Assembly (NCBI RefSeq): GCF_027924565.1
Contig: NZ_AP027041.1
Coordinates: forward strand, 620,001 to 684,000
From: Lysobacter auxotrophicus
Lineage (GTDB): Bacteria > Pseudomonadota > Gammaproteobacteria > Xanthomonadales > Xanthomonadaceae
Length of the DNA stretch: 64,000 nucleotides
Direction: 5' to 3'
Shown piece by piece: positions 1-8,964 of this stretch. The notes beneath the pieces were generated by a model, which had not been told where the DNA came from, did not search any database, and saw nothing but the letters and a program-made list of their open reading frames with translations. The first letter of the stretch is position 1, and every line of letters starts with the position of its first letter. A program made the translations under genes and the position numbers.

Positions 1-289
1 CACGCGGATCGACCTGCGCACGCGAGCCGTCGGCGCGCGGGATGCCAAGTTCATCCAGCGACACGCCCTGGCTGTACAGCATGCGGAACACGTAGTGGTC
101 CGGCACCAGCAGCAGTTCGGTGGCATTGGCGAACGGCGCGTTCGTGGCGAACCACGCCGGGTCGGTGTGACCGTGCGGGCTCACGATCGGCAGCGCGGCG
201 ACTTCGCGATACAGGCGGCGCGCGATGTCGCGCGTGGCCGGATCGCTCGGGAAAAGGCGGTCTTCGTGCAGGTGCAGGGGCGTGGTCAT
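1..289 (-). CDS. uxaC: Uronate (glucuronate) isomerase, N-terminal part, cut by window edge
   Basis: The enzyme converts D-glucuronate to D-fructuronate (and galacturonate to tagaturonate), the first cytoplasmic step of hexuronate catabolism. The first 96 residues are visible, starting from the ATG at 289 (MTTPLHLHEDRLF...). They include the metal-ligand motif SPHGHTDP at about residues 37-44 and the family-typical LLLVPDHYVFRMLYSQGV. The rest lies beyond the left edge. It is the last visible gene of the leftward xylan operon, 78 bases after the GH115 gene, where it would process the (methyl)glucuronate released from xylan. The family call is strong; whether the full gene is intact cannot be seen. 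Confidence 0.9.
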   Translation of the reverse strand, partial: MTTPLHLHEDRLFPSDPATRDIARRLYREVAALPIVSPHGHTDPAWFATNAPFANATELLLVPDHYVFRMLYSQGVSLDELGIPRADGSRAQVDPR

Positions 290-324
290 GGCGGGAAGCT
301 CAAGGCAGGTGGTGCGGATGTTGG

Positions 325-342
325 TTCCCGCCGACGCGGGAA
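325..342. repeat. REP-like palindrome TTCCCGC-cgac-GCGGGAA
   Basis: A perfect 7-bp stem with a 4-base loop lies between the GH115 gene and uxaC. It is followed by aatccgg, as in other GGAATCC-ending palindromes in this window. It is probably one of the interspersed xanthomonad REP elements and could protect or attenuate the operon mRNA. Confidence 0.55.
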
Positions 343-367
343 TCCGGCATGCATTGCGGCGTCGTGC

Positions 368-3223
368 TCACAGTCGCGGGCTCTCGGGCGCGCCGAGGTA
401 GCTGGTGCGTGCGCCATCGCGCGCGATCTCCACGCGTTGCAGCACGACGCCGGGGTCGACGCGCCAGATGCGCAGCGTGCGATTGCCCGCTGCCGCGCGA
501 TGGCGCGACGTGCCGACGTACACACTGTCGCTCACCGCGCGTGTCCAAGCGTTGAAATCCGGATGATCGGGCGTCGGGTCGGACTTCACGGTGACGATCG
601 TTGGCACCTCGCCGTCGATCGACACCGCGTAGCGGAGGCCGCCGCGATGCTGGAAATCCAGGGTCGGCGACATCACCACGCGCACGTCGAACGCGCCGTC
701 GCGCGTCAGGTGGATGGGGTATTCGAGCCAGGCGCCGCGCTCGTCGAGGCGGCCTTCCGGCGCCGTCACCGGGAACGAGGCGACGCCCGACAGCGTGCGG
801 CCGAGGTTGGGAATCGTGCGCCATTCGACCGGGCCGTTCGCCACCGCGCGTGCGTGGTGCGCCGCTTCGATCGCGATGCTGCCGTCGGTCTCGATGAATC
901 CGCGCGCGTGGGCGACATCGACGCGCGCATCGATCGGAACGTCGACCACCACGCGCGTGCCGTCGTCGCCGCGCAGCGTGACGCGGCCGTTGCGTGCGTT
1001 CGCGGGCACGTGGTCCCAGTCGACATCAACCTGCACGGCGCGTTCGTCGGTCACCTCGCCGCGGGCGGGCGACACGCGCAGCCACGGTTGCGATGCAGCC
1101 GCCTCGAAGCGGAACGGCCCGGCGCCGCGATTGAACAGCGTGATGGTGCGCGAGCGGGCGGCGAGGGCATCCAGCGGCGGCAGCACGGCGGTGGACTTCG
1201 CGCCCGGCCACGCGGCGGTGTCGCCTTCGATCGCCACGCCCATCGATGCGCCGGGTTTAGGCACCACGCGTTCGAGCGCCGGCATGAGGTTGCGTTCCGG
1301 CTGCTGCCAGCTCGTGTAGCCGATGCGCGGCTGCGACATCATGTGGATCCACTTGCCGCCGGCGATGTCCTGTTCGTACACGCGCGCGAGTTCGGCATCG
1401 CGTTCGAACAGCGAGCGGGCGAGGTCGCCCTGCGCGTTCGCCGATGCGCGGCCCTGCTTTGCGTACAGGCGATTGCGCCCGGTGGCGACGTACATCGCGG
1501 TGAGGTTCGCGCTCGCCGTGATCGGGTATTCGACCAGCTGGTAGTACGCGTCGCGGTACTGCGGGCCGAGCGCGGCGCCGACGACGCGCGCGCGTTCGAC
1601 CAGCGCGTTCCATTCGCCGAGCACGCGATCGGCCTCGGCGTCGTTCACCAGGCTGAAGGTGTCCGGCGACAGCAACTCGGGTTTACGGCGCGCGTTGTAC
1701 TGCGTGTAGCGCGTGAGCAGCTCGCCGATCTCCCGCGCGTGCTGCGCGCCGAACTGTTCGGCGGCCCACCGCGCGGGATAGCGCTGCAGTTCGTCGATGC
1801 CGAAGGTTTCCGGCTTCCACGCATGGTCGAGGAAGAACGAGATCGGGAACTCCATCGGCTTGAGGTCGCCGACGTTGACGATCCACAGCTGCCGCGCGCC
1901 GTATTCGTACGCGAGGTGCATCTGCTCCCACGTGCGCTCGATCTGCGTCGTGTTGAGCCATTTGTAGTTGCGCGGGCCGCCGACGTAATCGAAGTGGTAA
2001 TACACCCCAAAGCCGCCGCCGCGCGTTTCGCCGGGCTTGGGCAGGCGGCGGATGTTGCCCCAGTTGTCGTCGGCGAACAGCAGCGTCACGTCGTCCGGCA
2101 CCTTCATGCCGGCGTCGAAGTAGTCCTGCACTTCCTTGTAGAGCGCCCACACCTGCGGCGTGGATTCCGGCGGCTTTCCGGTGACCTCGCGCAGGATGTC
2201 GCGCTGATCGGCGACGATGCCCTGCAGCAGTTCGATCGCCGTGTCCTGCGTCATCGGCTCGTCGCCGTCGCCGCGCATGCCCAGCGTCACCACGCTTTCA
2301 TGCGTGCCCATGCGCTGGATGCCGTCGCGCCAGAACGTGCGCAGGTTGCCGGCGTTCTTCGTGTAATCCCACGCGCCTTCGCCGTGGCGTTTCCACTCCA
2401 CGTGCGCGCGCATCATCGGCTCGTGGTGGCTGGTGCCGACGACGATGCCGTATTCATCGGCCAGTTGCGGATTGCGCGGATCGTCGTCGGCGAACGCGCG
2501 GCCCCACATCGCCGGCCACAGGTAATTGCCCTTCAGGCGCAGCACGAGTTCGAACACGCGTTCGTAGAACGCGTGGTTCGGCCCGCCGTAGGTGGCCTTC
2601 ATCCAGCCGCCGAGCGCGGGATCCTCGTCGTTTAGGAAGATGCCGCGATACCGGACCTGCGGCGCATCGACGAAACGGCCGGGCGCGATGTAACGCGTTT
2701 CGCGCGGCTGCACCGGCACGTCGGCCCACCAGTTCCACGGCGAGACGCCGAGGCGGCGCGAGAGTTCGTAGAGGCCGAAGATCGTGCCGCGCTTGTCGGC
2801 GCCGACGACGACCAGGGCACGGTCGATGCCGGGCTCCGGGCGCTCCACGACCTGCAGTGAATAGCCTTCCCACGTGCCGGCGACGCCACGCGTGTCGAGC
2901 CCGTGCTTGCCGACGATGCGATCGATGCGCGGACTGCGTCCCAGCGTGCCGGCGATGATCGCCGTCTTCGCGTGCCAGCCCGCGCCGCCGGCGACTTTCG
3001 CGAGATCGCCTTCCAGGTCGCGTGCTGCGCGCAGCACGCCCGGGAAATCCGCATCGTCGACGATCACGCGGGCGACGCGGCCGTGATCGACGAGGGCGAG
3101 CGCGCCGGCGACGGCGTCGTCGCAGATGGCGGCGGGCTGGCTGCAGTCGTCCGCGGCGCGCGAGATCGCGGGCGCGGCGAGCAGCACGAGCGCGGCGACG
3201 GCGTCGGACGCGAGGACCTTCAT
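368..3223 (-). CDS. GH115 xylan alpha-1,2-glucuronidase, secreted
   Basis: A protein of 951 aa, the usual GH115 length. It starts at the ATG at 3223, which overlaps the GH10 stop by 4 bases, and has a signal peptide (MKVLASDAVAALVLLAAPAISRA). Family landmarks include the N-terminal domain (RGTIFGLYELSRRLGVSPW), the barrel start QVRYRGIFLNDEDP, LKGNYLWPAMWG, VVGTSHHEPMMRAH, LFADDNWGN and GGFGVYYHFDYVGGPRNYKW. GH115 enzymes remove (4-O-methyl)glucuronic acid from internal residues of glucuronoxylan, acting outside the cytoplasm. In xanthomonad xylan loci this step is often done by a GH67 enzyme, which acts only on oligosaccharide ends; none is visible here. The open frame continues upstream inside the GH10 gene, but the signal peptide fixes the start. 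Confidence 0.93.
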   Translation of the reverse strand: MKVLASDAVAALVLLAAPAISRAADDCSQPAAICDDAVAGALALVDHGRVARVIVDDADFPGVLRAARDLEGDLAKVAGGAGWHAKTAIIAGTLGRSPRIDRIVGKHGLDTRGVAGTWEGYSLQVVERPEPGIDRALVVVGADKRGTIFGLYELSRRLGVSPWNWWADVPVQPRETRYIAPGRFVDAPQVRYRGIFLNDEDPALGGWMKATYGGPNHAFYERVFELVLRLKGNYLWPAMWGRAFADDDPRNPQLADEYGIVVGTSHHEPMMRAHVEWKRHGEGAWDYTKNAGNLRTFWRDGIQRMGTHESVVTLGMRGDGDEPMTQDTAIELLQGIVADQRDILREVTGKPPESTPQVWALYKEVQDYFDAGMKVPDDVTLLFADDNWGNIRRLPKPGETRGGGFGVYYHFDYVGGPRNYKWLNTTQIERTWEQMHLAYEYGARQLWIVNVGDLKPMEFPISFFLDHAWKPETFGIDELQRYPARWAAEQFGAQHAREIGELLTRYTQYNARRKPELLSPDTFSLVNDAEADRVLGEWNALVERARVVGAALGPQYRDAYYQLVEYPITASANLTAMYVATGRNRLYAKQGRASANAQGDLARSLFERDAELARVYEQDIAGGKWIHMMSQPRIGYTSWQQPERNLMPALERVVPKPGASMGVAIEGDTAAWPGAKSTAVLPPLDALAARSRTITLFNRGAGPFRFEAAASQPWLRVSPARGEVTDERAVQVDVDWDHVPANARNGRVTLRGDDGTRVVVDVPIDARVDVAHARGFIETDGSIAIEAAHHARAVANGPVEWRTIPNLGRTLSGVASFPVTAPEGRLDERGAWLEYPIHLTRDGAFDVRVVMSPTLDFQHRGGLRYAVSIDGEVPTIVTVKSDPTPDHPDFNAWTRAVSDSVYVGTSRHRAAAGNRTLRIWRVDPGVVLQRVEIARDGARTSYLGAPESPRL

Positions 3224-4224
3224 TGCGCGGGTTTCGCCGCCGTGCCGGCCACGTACTCGCGCAACCACGTCAGCGCCGGACGTTCGGTGCCGTCCTTGCG
3301 GACCAGGTAGGCCTTTTCCTTCTGCCGCCACAGGCCCGGGCGGAACCCCCACAGCGTCACGCCCTTCACTGCCGGATGCTCCCAGAACACCGGGAAAATC
3401 CGCTTGTAATCGGCAAGCTGCTGTTCGTCGGTCGGCCCGTCGATGTCGAGTTCGGTCACGTAGATCGGCAGGCCGGTTTCGCCGAGCACATCGAGGTTCG
3501 CCTTGTGCACGGACATCGGCACGTCCGGCGTCGTCGCGAACGCATGGCCCTGCACGCCGATGCCGTCGACCAGGTTTTCGCGGCGCAACAGGTCGATGAT
3601 CTCGCGGTAGCGCTTGGTCGCGTCGGGCTTGTTGGTGATGTTGTAGTCGTTGATCAGCAGCTTCGAATTCGGAAAGTGCTTGCGCGCGAGGCGATAGGAT
3701 TCGACGATCCAGTCCCAGCCGGTCGCGCCGCTGCCGCCGAGGGCTTCGATGTAATTGCCGCCGCCCTTGTCGTCCTTGTTCGGCGGATCGTTGAGCGGTT
3801 CGTTGACCACCTCGACGTAGTCCAGCGCCGGATAGCGCTCGGCGACGGCGGCGAACCATTCCTCGATTTCCTCGCGCTGCTCGGCGACGGGAAGTTTCTC
3901 GATCCACTCCGGCTGCTGGTTGCCCCACACCATCACATGCATCTGGAAGGGCAGGTGGTTGTCCTTCGCGATGCGGTACGCCTCGTCCAGGCCGCGCCAG
4001 TCCATGCGGTCGCGGCGCTTCTCGACCTCGCCCCACTTGCCGGCGTTTTCCGGCGTGACCTTGTTCCAGTAGATCGCGAAATCCTTCGCCTGCGGCTTGC
4101 TGTACGCGCTCCCGAGGAACTTCGCATTGCCGGCGGCGAGCTGCGTCGGCGCCGCGGTCTGCGCGAAGGCCGGCGAAAGCGCCGCGGCGAGCAGCGCGAA
4201 GAGGACGGTGTGGCGATGGTTCAT
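3220..4224 (-). CDS. xyn10A: GH10 endo-1,4-beta-xylanase, secreted
   Basis: A protein of 334 aa with a signal peptide ending at about AFA-QT (residues 20-22). The GH10 barrel is complete. The acid/base Glu142 sits in VEVVNEPLND and the nucleophile Glu258 in YVTELDIDG; the substrate-binding motifs HVMVWGNQ and LLINDYN are present. The enzyme cuts the beta-1,4-xylan backbone and tolerates substituted xylan, giving aldouronic and short xylo-oligosaccharides. It lies second in the leftward operon, 31 bases after the transporter gene and overlapping the GH115 start by ATGA, so translational coupling is likely. The symbol follows the Xanthomonas convention and is by analogy. Confidence 0.95.
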   Translation of the reverse strand: MNHRHTVLFALLAAALSPAFAQTAAPTQLAAGNAKFLGSAYSKPQAKDFAIYWNKVTPENAGKWGEVEKRRDRMDWRGLDEAYRIAKDNHLPFQMHVMVWGNQQPEWIEKLPVAEQREEIEEWFAAVAERYPALDYVEVVNEPLNDPPNKDDKGGGNYIEALGGSGATGWDWIVESYRLARKHFPNSKLLINDYNITNKPDATKRYREIIDLLRRENLVDGIGVQGHAFATTPDVPMSVHKANLDVLGETGLPIYVTELDIDGPTDEQQLADYKRIFPVFWEHPAVKGVTLWGFRPGLWRQKEKAYLVRKDGTERPALTWLREYVAGTAAKPAQ

Positions 4225-4255
4225 GCGATTCCCCTGGTGGCGTGGAGGCGATGCG

Positions 4256-5557
4256 TCATGCGGCGGGCGCGCGTTCGAGCGCGGCCGGCTGCAGTTTCGG
4301 AACGAGCAGGTGCACGACCGCGAGCGCGAGCAGGTACGCGCAGCCGGCGATGAGGAAGATGCGCGCGTAGCTGCCGGTGGATTCCAGCTGCGCGCCGGTG
4401 AACACCGACATCAGCATGCCGCCGACCGCGCCGGCGAAGCCGCCGATGCCGACGACCGACGCCACCGCGTGGCGCGGGAACATGTCCGACGGCAGCGTGA
4501 ACACGTTCGCCGACCAGCCCTGGTGGCCGGCCATCGCCAGGCCGATCAGCGCCACGGCGATCCACAGGTTGTCGACCTGCGTGACCAGCACGATCGGCGC
4601 GACGCACAGCGCGCAGGTGAGCATCGCGCCCTTGCGCGCGCGGTTGACATCCCAGCCCAGCCGCATGAAGCGCCCCGCAAGCCAGCCGCCGGCGATGCTG
4701 CCGACGTCGGCCATCAGGTACACGACGATCATCGGCAAACCAATCGTGCTGAGCGAGAGCTTGTATTCGGACGCGAGGAACTTGCCGAGCCAGAACAGGA
4801 ACAGCCACCACACCGGGTCGGTGATGAACTTCGCCGCGACGAACGCCCATGCCTGGCGATGGCGCAGCAGCTGCAGCCACGGCACTTTCACCGTCGGCTC
4901 GGGCGGATCGCTGCGGATGTAGTCGAGTTCGGCCTTCGTCAGCTTGGATTGCTGGTCCGGCGTGCGGTAGGTGAGCAGCCAACCGGCGAGCCACGTCGCG
5001 CTGAGCACGCCGGTGAACAGGAACGCCGCCTGCCAGCCCCACGTTGCGGCGATCACCGGAACCAGCAGCGGCGCGAGCACCGCGCCGACGTTGGAGCCGG
5101 CGTTGAACACGCCCACCGCGAGCGCGCGTTCGCGGCGCGGGAACCATTCGGCGACGGTCTTGATTGCGGCCGGGAAGTTGCCGGCTTCGCCCAGTCCCAA
5201 CGCGAAACGCGCGGCCGCGAAACCGACCACGCTGCCGGCGAGCGAGTGCGCCATCGCGGCGACGCTCCACACGCTGATCGCGATGGCGTAGCCGATGCGC
5301 GTGCCGAAGCGGTCGATGATCGCGCCGGTGCACAGCAGGCCGATCGCGTACGCCGCCTGGAAGGACGTGACGATGTAGCCGTACTGGATTTCGTTCCAGC
5401 CGATCTCGGTCTGCAGGAACGGCGCGAGCACGCCGAGCACCTGCCGATCCACGTAGTTGATGGTGGTCGCCGCCAGCAGCATGGCGCACACGCGCCAGCG
5501 GTAGTTGCCGACTCTGGCGGTTGGCGTGGCGGCGCCTTGGGAGGCGGTGTCATTCAT
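4256..5557 (-). CDS. MFS hexuronate-type transporter (ExuT/ACS family)
   Basis: A 433-aa, 12-helix major facilitator. The ATG at 5557 (MNDTASQGAAT) is preferred over an upstream in-frame start that would add 22 charged residues. Features of the anion:cation symporter subfamily include NYVDRQVLGVLAPFLQTEIGW in helix 1, the loop motif DRFGTRIGYA and GLGEAGNFPAAIKTVAEWFPRRERALAVG. Substrates in this subfamily are hexuronates and related sugar acids. The context (GH115, uronate isomerase) points to glucuronate or methylglucuronate. It is the first gene of the leftward xylan operon, about 95 bases downstream of a xyl-box. Confidence 0.85.
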   Translation of the reverse strand: MNDTASQGAATPTARVGNYRWRVCAMLLAATTINYVDRQVLGVLAPFLQTEIGWNEIQYGYIVTSFQAAYAIGLLCTGAIIDRFGTRIGYAIAISVWSVAAMAHSLAGSVVGFAAARFALGLGEAGNFPAAIKTVAEWFPRRERALAVGVFNAGSNVGAVLAPLLVPVIAATWGWQAAFLFTGVLSATWLAGWLLTYRTPDQQSKLTKAELDYIRSDPPEPTVKVPWLQLLRHRQAWAFVAAKFITDPVWWLFLFWLGKFLASEYKLSLSTIGLPMIVVYLMADVGSIAGGWLAGRFMRLGWDVNRARKGAMLTCALCVAPIVLVTQVDNLWIAVALIGLAMAGHQGWSANVFTLPSDMFPRHAVASVVGIGGFAGAVGGMLMSVFTGAQLESTGSYARIFLIAGCAYLLALAVVHLLVPKLQPAALERAPAA

Positions 5558-5652
5558 GGAATGCACCCGTTCTGCGTGCATGCGGGGGCGGGAGGTGGGG
5601 CATCGGCGCGAGTCCTCCTGCACGCATGGCAGGTGTGGAATGACGGGGAAAG

Positions 5653-5666
5653 TGGTAGCGCTATCA
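5653..5666. promoter_or_regulatory. xyl-box 1 (TGGTAGCGCTATCA)
   Basis: A 14-bp near-palindrome with one mismatch, centred on CGCG-like symmetry. It matches the XylR (LacI-family) xyl-box of xanthomonads, TGGTAGCGCTAACA, at 13 of 14 positions. It lies 95 bases upstream of the leftward transporter start and should govern that operon. No LacI-family regulator gene is in the window. Confidence 0.8.
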
Positions 5667-5813
5667 CCGCCGGGCGAGGAAATCAGTGCCCGGCAATACG
5701 CGCCACCCCCATATCCAACCTGCTTTCAGGGCGAAACGTCATGCTGCGTTGCGACAAATCCGCGTAGACACGTCGCGGAATTCCATGTCGCACCGCAGCG
5801 TGCGGCCAGATAA

Positions 5814-5829
5814 ATGGTAGCGCTACCAT
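5814..5829. promoter_or_regulatory. xyl-box 2 (perfect palindrome ATGGTAGCGCTACCAT)
   Basis: A perfect 16-bp palindrome containing the xyl-box core, 118 bases upstream of the GTG start of the TonB-dependent receptor. It is the likely operator of the rightward xylan operon. The two boxes are about 161 bases centre to centre, which would allow independent repression or looping. The 390 bases between the divergent genes otherwise hold no gene. Confidence 0.82.
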
Positions 5830-5947
5830 CGGCACCACTTGTCCGACCCACTGGAAACCGGGGTCATTGCGTCAAACAGGTTTCTACACAAAACGAGTGC
5901 GGCGAATCCTGAAGATCGCCGCGTACCAGAAACGGGAGGGGAGTACG

Positions 5948-8842
5948 GTGCAGAAGTTCGCAAGAAACACGCTGTCGCGCGCGTTGGGTCTGGCGCTGTT
6001 GGGTTTGGCCAGCTCGACGGCCTTCGCGCAGGCGCAGACCGCCACGCCGGCGGCCGATACGCAGTCCACGCAGTCCGAAACCACGCAGTCCGCGCAGTCC
6101 ACGCAGGAGCAGGTCACCGAGCTCGACCGCGTCGTCGCATCGGGTTTCCGCCAGAGCCTGGAGTACTCCACGCTCGCCAAGCGCGAATCGACCGGTTTCG
6201 TCGATGCCATCTACGCCGAGGACATCGGCAAGTTCCCGGACGTCAACATCGCCGAATCGCTGGCGCGCATCCCGGGCATCCAGCTCAACCGCGACGTCAA
6301 CGGCGAAGGCCTCAACGTCGCCATCCGCGGCCTGCCCAGCAGCTTCACCAAGACGACCATCAACGGTCAGTCGGTCGCGACGGCCTCCATCGGCCTGGAC
6401 GCGCAGAACGCGAACCGCGAAGTCGACCTGAACCTGTTCCCGACCGAATTCTTCACGCAGTTGCAGGTCTACAAGTCGCCCACCGCAGCGCTGCCGGAAG
6501 GCGGCGCGTCGGGCGTGGTCGACATGCGCAACGTGCGTCCGTTCGACAATCCCGAATCGCAGGTCACCTACTCGCTGCAGGGCGATTACAACGACGTCAG
6601 CGACAAGACCAGCCCGCGCGGCACGGTCATCGGCAGCTGGCTCAATGAAGACAAGACCTTCGGCGTGCTGGTCGGCCTGACCTCGCAGCGCGGCCACATC
6701 GGCGTGGAAGGCTACGAGACGGTCGGCTGGACCAATCCGAACCTGACCAACGCGCAGTGCTTCGACGGCGGTTCGGGCACGACGTTCCCGGCCCTGGGCT
6801 CGCCGTGCAACACCACCGGCGGCAACGGCTGGCGCGTTCCCGCCACCATCGCGAGCCGTCCGGGCGAAACCATCAACGCGCAGTGGCTGCGCGACCACAA
6901 CCCGGGCCTGACGAATGCGCAGATCGGCGAAGCGCTGATCCCGCGCCTGGGCCGTCCGGTGCACATGTCCGGCGACCGCGACCGCGATGCGTTCCTGGGT
7001 TCGGTGCAGTGGCGTCCGAACGAGGACCTCGAGGTGTACGCCGACGTCCTGTACACCGACGCGCACCGCACCAACGACCGCATCGACATCAACCTGATCG
7101 GCCGCAACGGCGCGATGGTTCCCACGAACATGCAGCTGGACGCGAACAACGTCGTCACCAGCGCCACGTTCGAGAACGCGCAGTACTTCCTGGAAGCCCG
7201 TCCGTACACCGAAGACGTGAAGTACTGGCAGTTCACGCCGGGGTTCACGTTCTTCTTCGATGAAGACGTCAAGCTCAACGTGCAGGCCAGCGTCAGCCGC
7301 AGCTGGATGTTCCGCGATTCGCCGACGATCCTGTTCAACTCGCCGGTCACCACGGTGCAGTACCAGAACAACGGCGACATCCCGACCACGCAGAGCGGCC
7401 TGGACCTCAACGATCCGAACATCGGCTGGACCTGGACCGGCGGTCGCGTGTGGGCGCAGAACGAGAAGCGCGTGACCACGACCGGCGGCCTGAACACGAG
7501 CCTGCAGCTGGGCGACGACCGCAACAACGTCACCCTCGGCATCGCCTACGACGAGAACTCCCGCTCCATCGTCGGCTTCGGCGACACCGGCACGAGCTGG
7601 CAGCCGTACGCGTTCTCGCAGGTGCCGGACGCGGCGCTGCCGAACTATCTTTCGCCGGGTCCTGCCGGCTTCGTGACGGTCGATTTCGACCGCTTCATGG
7701 CCGACACCAACTACGCGTTCTACCGCGACGGCGCGCCCGAGGCGAACAACGCCAACACCAGCGCGCCGACCGGTGGCTTCGATGAGGCCAACACCGCGGC
7801 CTTCATCATGGTCAACGGCGAGTCCGAGGTCTGGCATCGCAACCTGCGCTTCAACATGGGCGTGCGTTACGCGAAGACCGACCAGGACATCAGCGGCCCG
7901 GTCACCATCGGCGGCGTGCGCCAGTGGCAGACGCTGACCAGCGACTACAACGAGTGGCTGCCCTCGTTCAGCGCGGCGTGGGACGTGGCCGAAGACGTGG
8001 TGCTGCGCACCTCGGCCTCGCGCACGATGACGCGTCCGAACCCGAGCTCGATGCTGCCGGCGACGACCTTCAGCGACATCTCGGCGCAGGTGGCGACGCA
8101 GGGCAATCCGGACCTGACCCCGTACACCTCGACCAACTTCGACATCGGCGGCGAGTGGTACACGGGCGGGGAAGGCTTCGTCGGCCTGACGCTGTTCAAC
8201 AAGCGCATCAAGGGTTACACCTACCAGGGCGTGGTCACCCGTCCGTTCACGGATCTGGGCATCCCGTTCGAGAGCCTGGTGGATGCGCAGCAGCAGGCGA
8301 TCAACTCGCGTGGCGGCCCGACCGTCGCGACGGTGAACGTGCAGCAGCAGGTCAACGCCGACGCCGAGCTGGAGATCAACGGCTGGGAAGCGATCTGGGT
8401 GCAGCCGCTGAGCATCGTGCTCGACGGCCTGGGCTTCATGGCCAACTACTCCAAGATCGACATTTCCACCATCGGCAAGGACGCGGCCGCGCTGTCGAGC
8501 AACATCTACGGCCTGTCGCCGAGTTTGTGGAACGCCACCATCTACTGGGAGAACGACGTCGCCCAGGCGCGCCTGTCGTACAACTGGCAGGAAGGCTCCG
8601 CGGCCAGCGGCGCGAACCAGCAGGGCATTCCGTTCGCGCAGCTGTACGGCGAGGATCGCGGCCAGCTCGACCTGTCCAGCAGCTACACGCTGGTCAACGT
8701 GAAGTCCAAGCCGCAGATCTTCTTCAACGTGACCAACATCCTGGGCGAGGAGCGCCGTTCCTTCTTCGCCTTCGAGAACGCGGTCAACGACATGTACGAT
8801 TTCGGCACCACGTACACGATCGGCGTTCGCGGCACGTTCTGA
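5948..8842 (+). CDS. TonB-dependent outer-membrane receptor for xylo-oligosaccharides
   Basis: A protein of 964 aa from a GTG start at 5948. A strong ribosome binding site (GGGAGGGGA) lies just before it, and translation from there gives a clean signal peptide (VQKFARNTLSRALGLALLGLASSTAFA). An upstream ATG frame would add 27 residues and spoil the signal. After a Gln/Ser/Thr-rich linker, the plug domain starts near VVASGFRQSLEYS and includes DIGKFPDVNIAESLARIPG and VAIRGLPSSF. The rest is a 22-strand-type barrel ending in a terminal Phe (GVRGTF), the outer-membrane insertion signal. This subgroup is abundant in xanthomonads and takes up plant oligosaccharides. It heads the rightward xylan operon behind xyl-box 2, like XytA/XytB of Xanthomonas; the exact substrate is inferred. 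Confidence 0.9.
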   Translation: MQKFARNTLSRALGLALLGLASSTAFAQAQTATPAADTQSTQSETTQSAQSTQEQVTELDRVVASGFRQSLEYSTLAKRESTGFVDAIYAEDIGKFPDVNIAESLARIPGIQLNRDVNGEGLNVAIRGLPSSFTKTTINGQSVATASIGLDAQNANREVDLNLFPTEFFTQLQVYKSPTAALPEGGASGVVDMRNVRPFDNPESQVTYSLQGDYNDVSDKTSPRGTVIGSWLNEDKTFGVLVGLTSQRGHIGVEGYETVGWTNPNLTNAQCFDGGSGTTFPALGSPCNTTGGNGWRVPATIASRPGETINAQWLRDHNPGLTNAQIGEALIPRLGRPVHMSGDRDRDAFLGSVQWRPNEDLEVYADVLYTDAHRTNDRIDINLIGRNGAMVPTNMQLDANNVVTSATFENAQYFLEARPYTEDVKYWQFTPGFTFFFDEDVKLNVQASVSRSWMFRDSPTILFNSPVTTVQYQNNGDIPTTQSGLDLNDPNIGWTWTGGRVWAQNEKRVTTTGGLNTSLQLGDDRNNVTLGIAYDENSRSIVGFGDTGTSWQPYAFSQVPDAALPNYLSPGPAGFVTVDFDRFMADTNYAFYRDGAPEANNANTSAPTGGFDEANTAAFIMVNGESEVWHRNLRFNMGVRYAKTDQDISGPVTIGGVRQWQTLTSDYNEWLPSFSAAWDVAEDVVLRTSASRTMTRPNPSSMLPATTFSDISAQVATQGNPDLTPYTSTNFDIGGEWYTGGEGFVGLTLFNKRIKGYTYQGVVTRPFTDLGIPFESLVDAQQQAINSRGGPTVATVNVQQQVNADAELEINGWEAIWVQPLSIVLDGLGFMANYSKIDISTIGKDAAALSSNIYGLSPSLWNATIYWENDVAQARLSYNWQEGSAASGANQQGIPFAQLYGEDRGQLDLSSSYTLVNVKSKPQIFFNVTNILGEERRSFFAFENAVNDMYDFGTTYTIGVRGTF

Positions 8843-8852
8843 TGCGGTAATG

Positions 8853-8876
8853 CCTCCCCCGCGCGAGCGGGGGAGG
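8853..8876. repeat. GC-rich stem-loop after the receptor gene (CCTCCCCCGC / GCGGGGGAGG)
   Basis: A 10-bp perfect stem with a gcga loop follows the receptor stop by 10 bases, and a second imperfect GC stem lies at about 8884-8925. Neither has a T-run, so they are REP-type elements or mRNA-stabilising structures inside the operon rather than strong terminators. They could lower expression of the downstream genes relative to the receptor. The sequence resembles the 12345-12472 repeat family. Confidence 0.55.
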
Positions 8877-8964
8877 GTGGAACCCACGCGGCCCGTCCAG
8901 TGCAGCGCACCGGGCGGGCCGTGGTGTATATGAAGCAGCGGTACGGCGCCCACTACAGGTGATC

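Noticed and set aside
95-2635. An 846-residue plus-strand frame across the GH115 gene
   Set aside because: It is the antisense of a high-GC gene, rich in Arg, Ala and Val, with no recognisable motif. GH115 explains the region.
368-4036. One frame spanning GH115 and much of the GH10 gene
   Set aside because: The upstream part is out of frame with GH10, and a signal peptide marks the GH115 start at 3223. It is not a fusion protein.
8853-8876. Factor-independent terminator after the receptor
   Set aside because: The stem is strong but no T-run follows, and the downstream genes fit the same operon. A REP or stability element is more likely.
5864-8953. A 1029-residue minus-strand frame over the receptor
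   Set aside because: Antisense shadow of the TonB-dependent receptor with low-complexity Arg/Val-rich composition.
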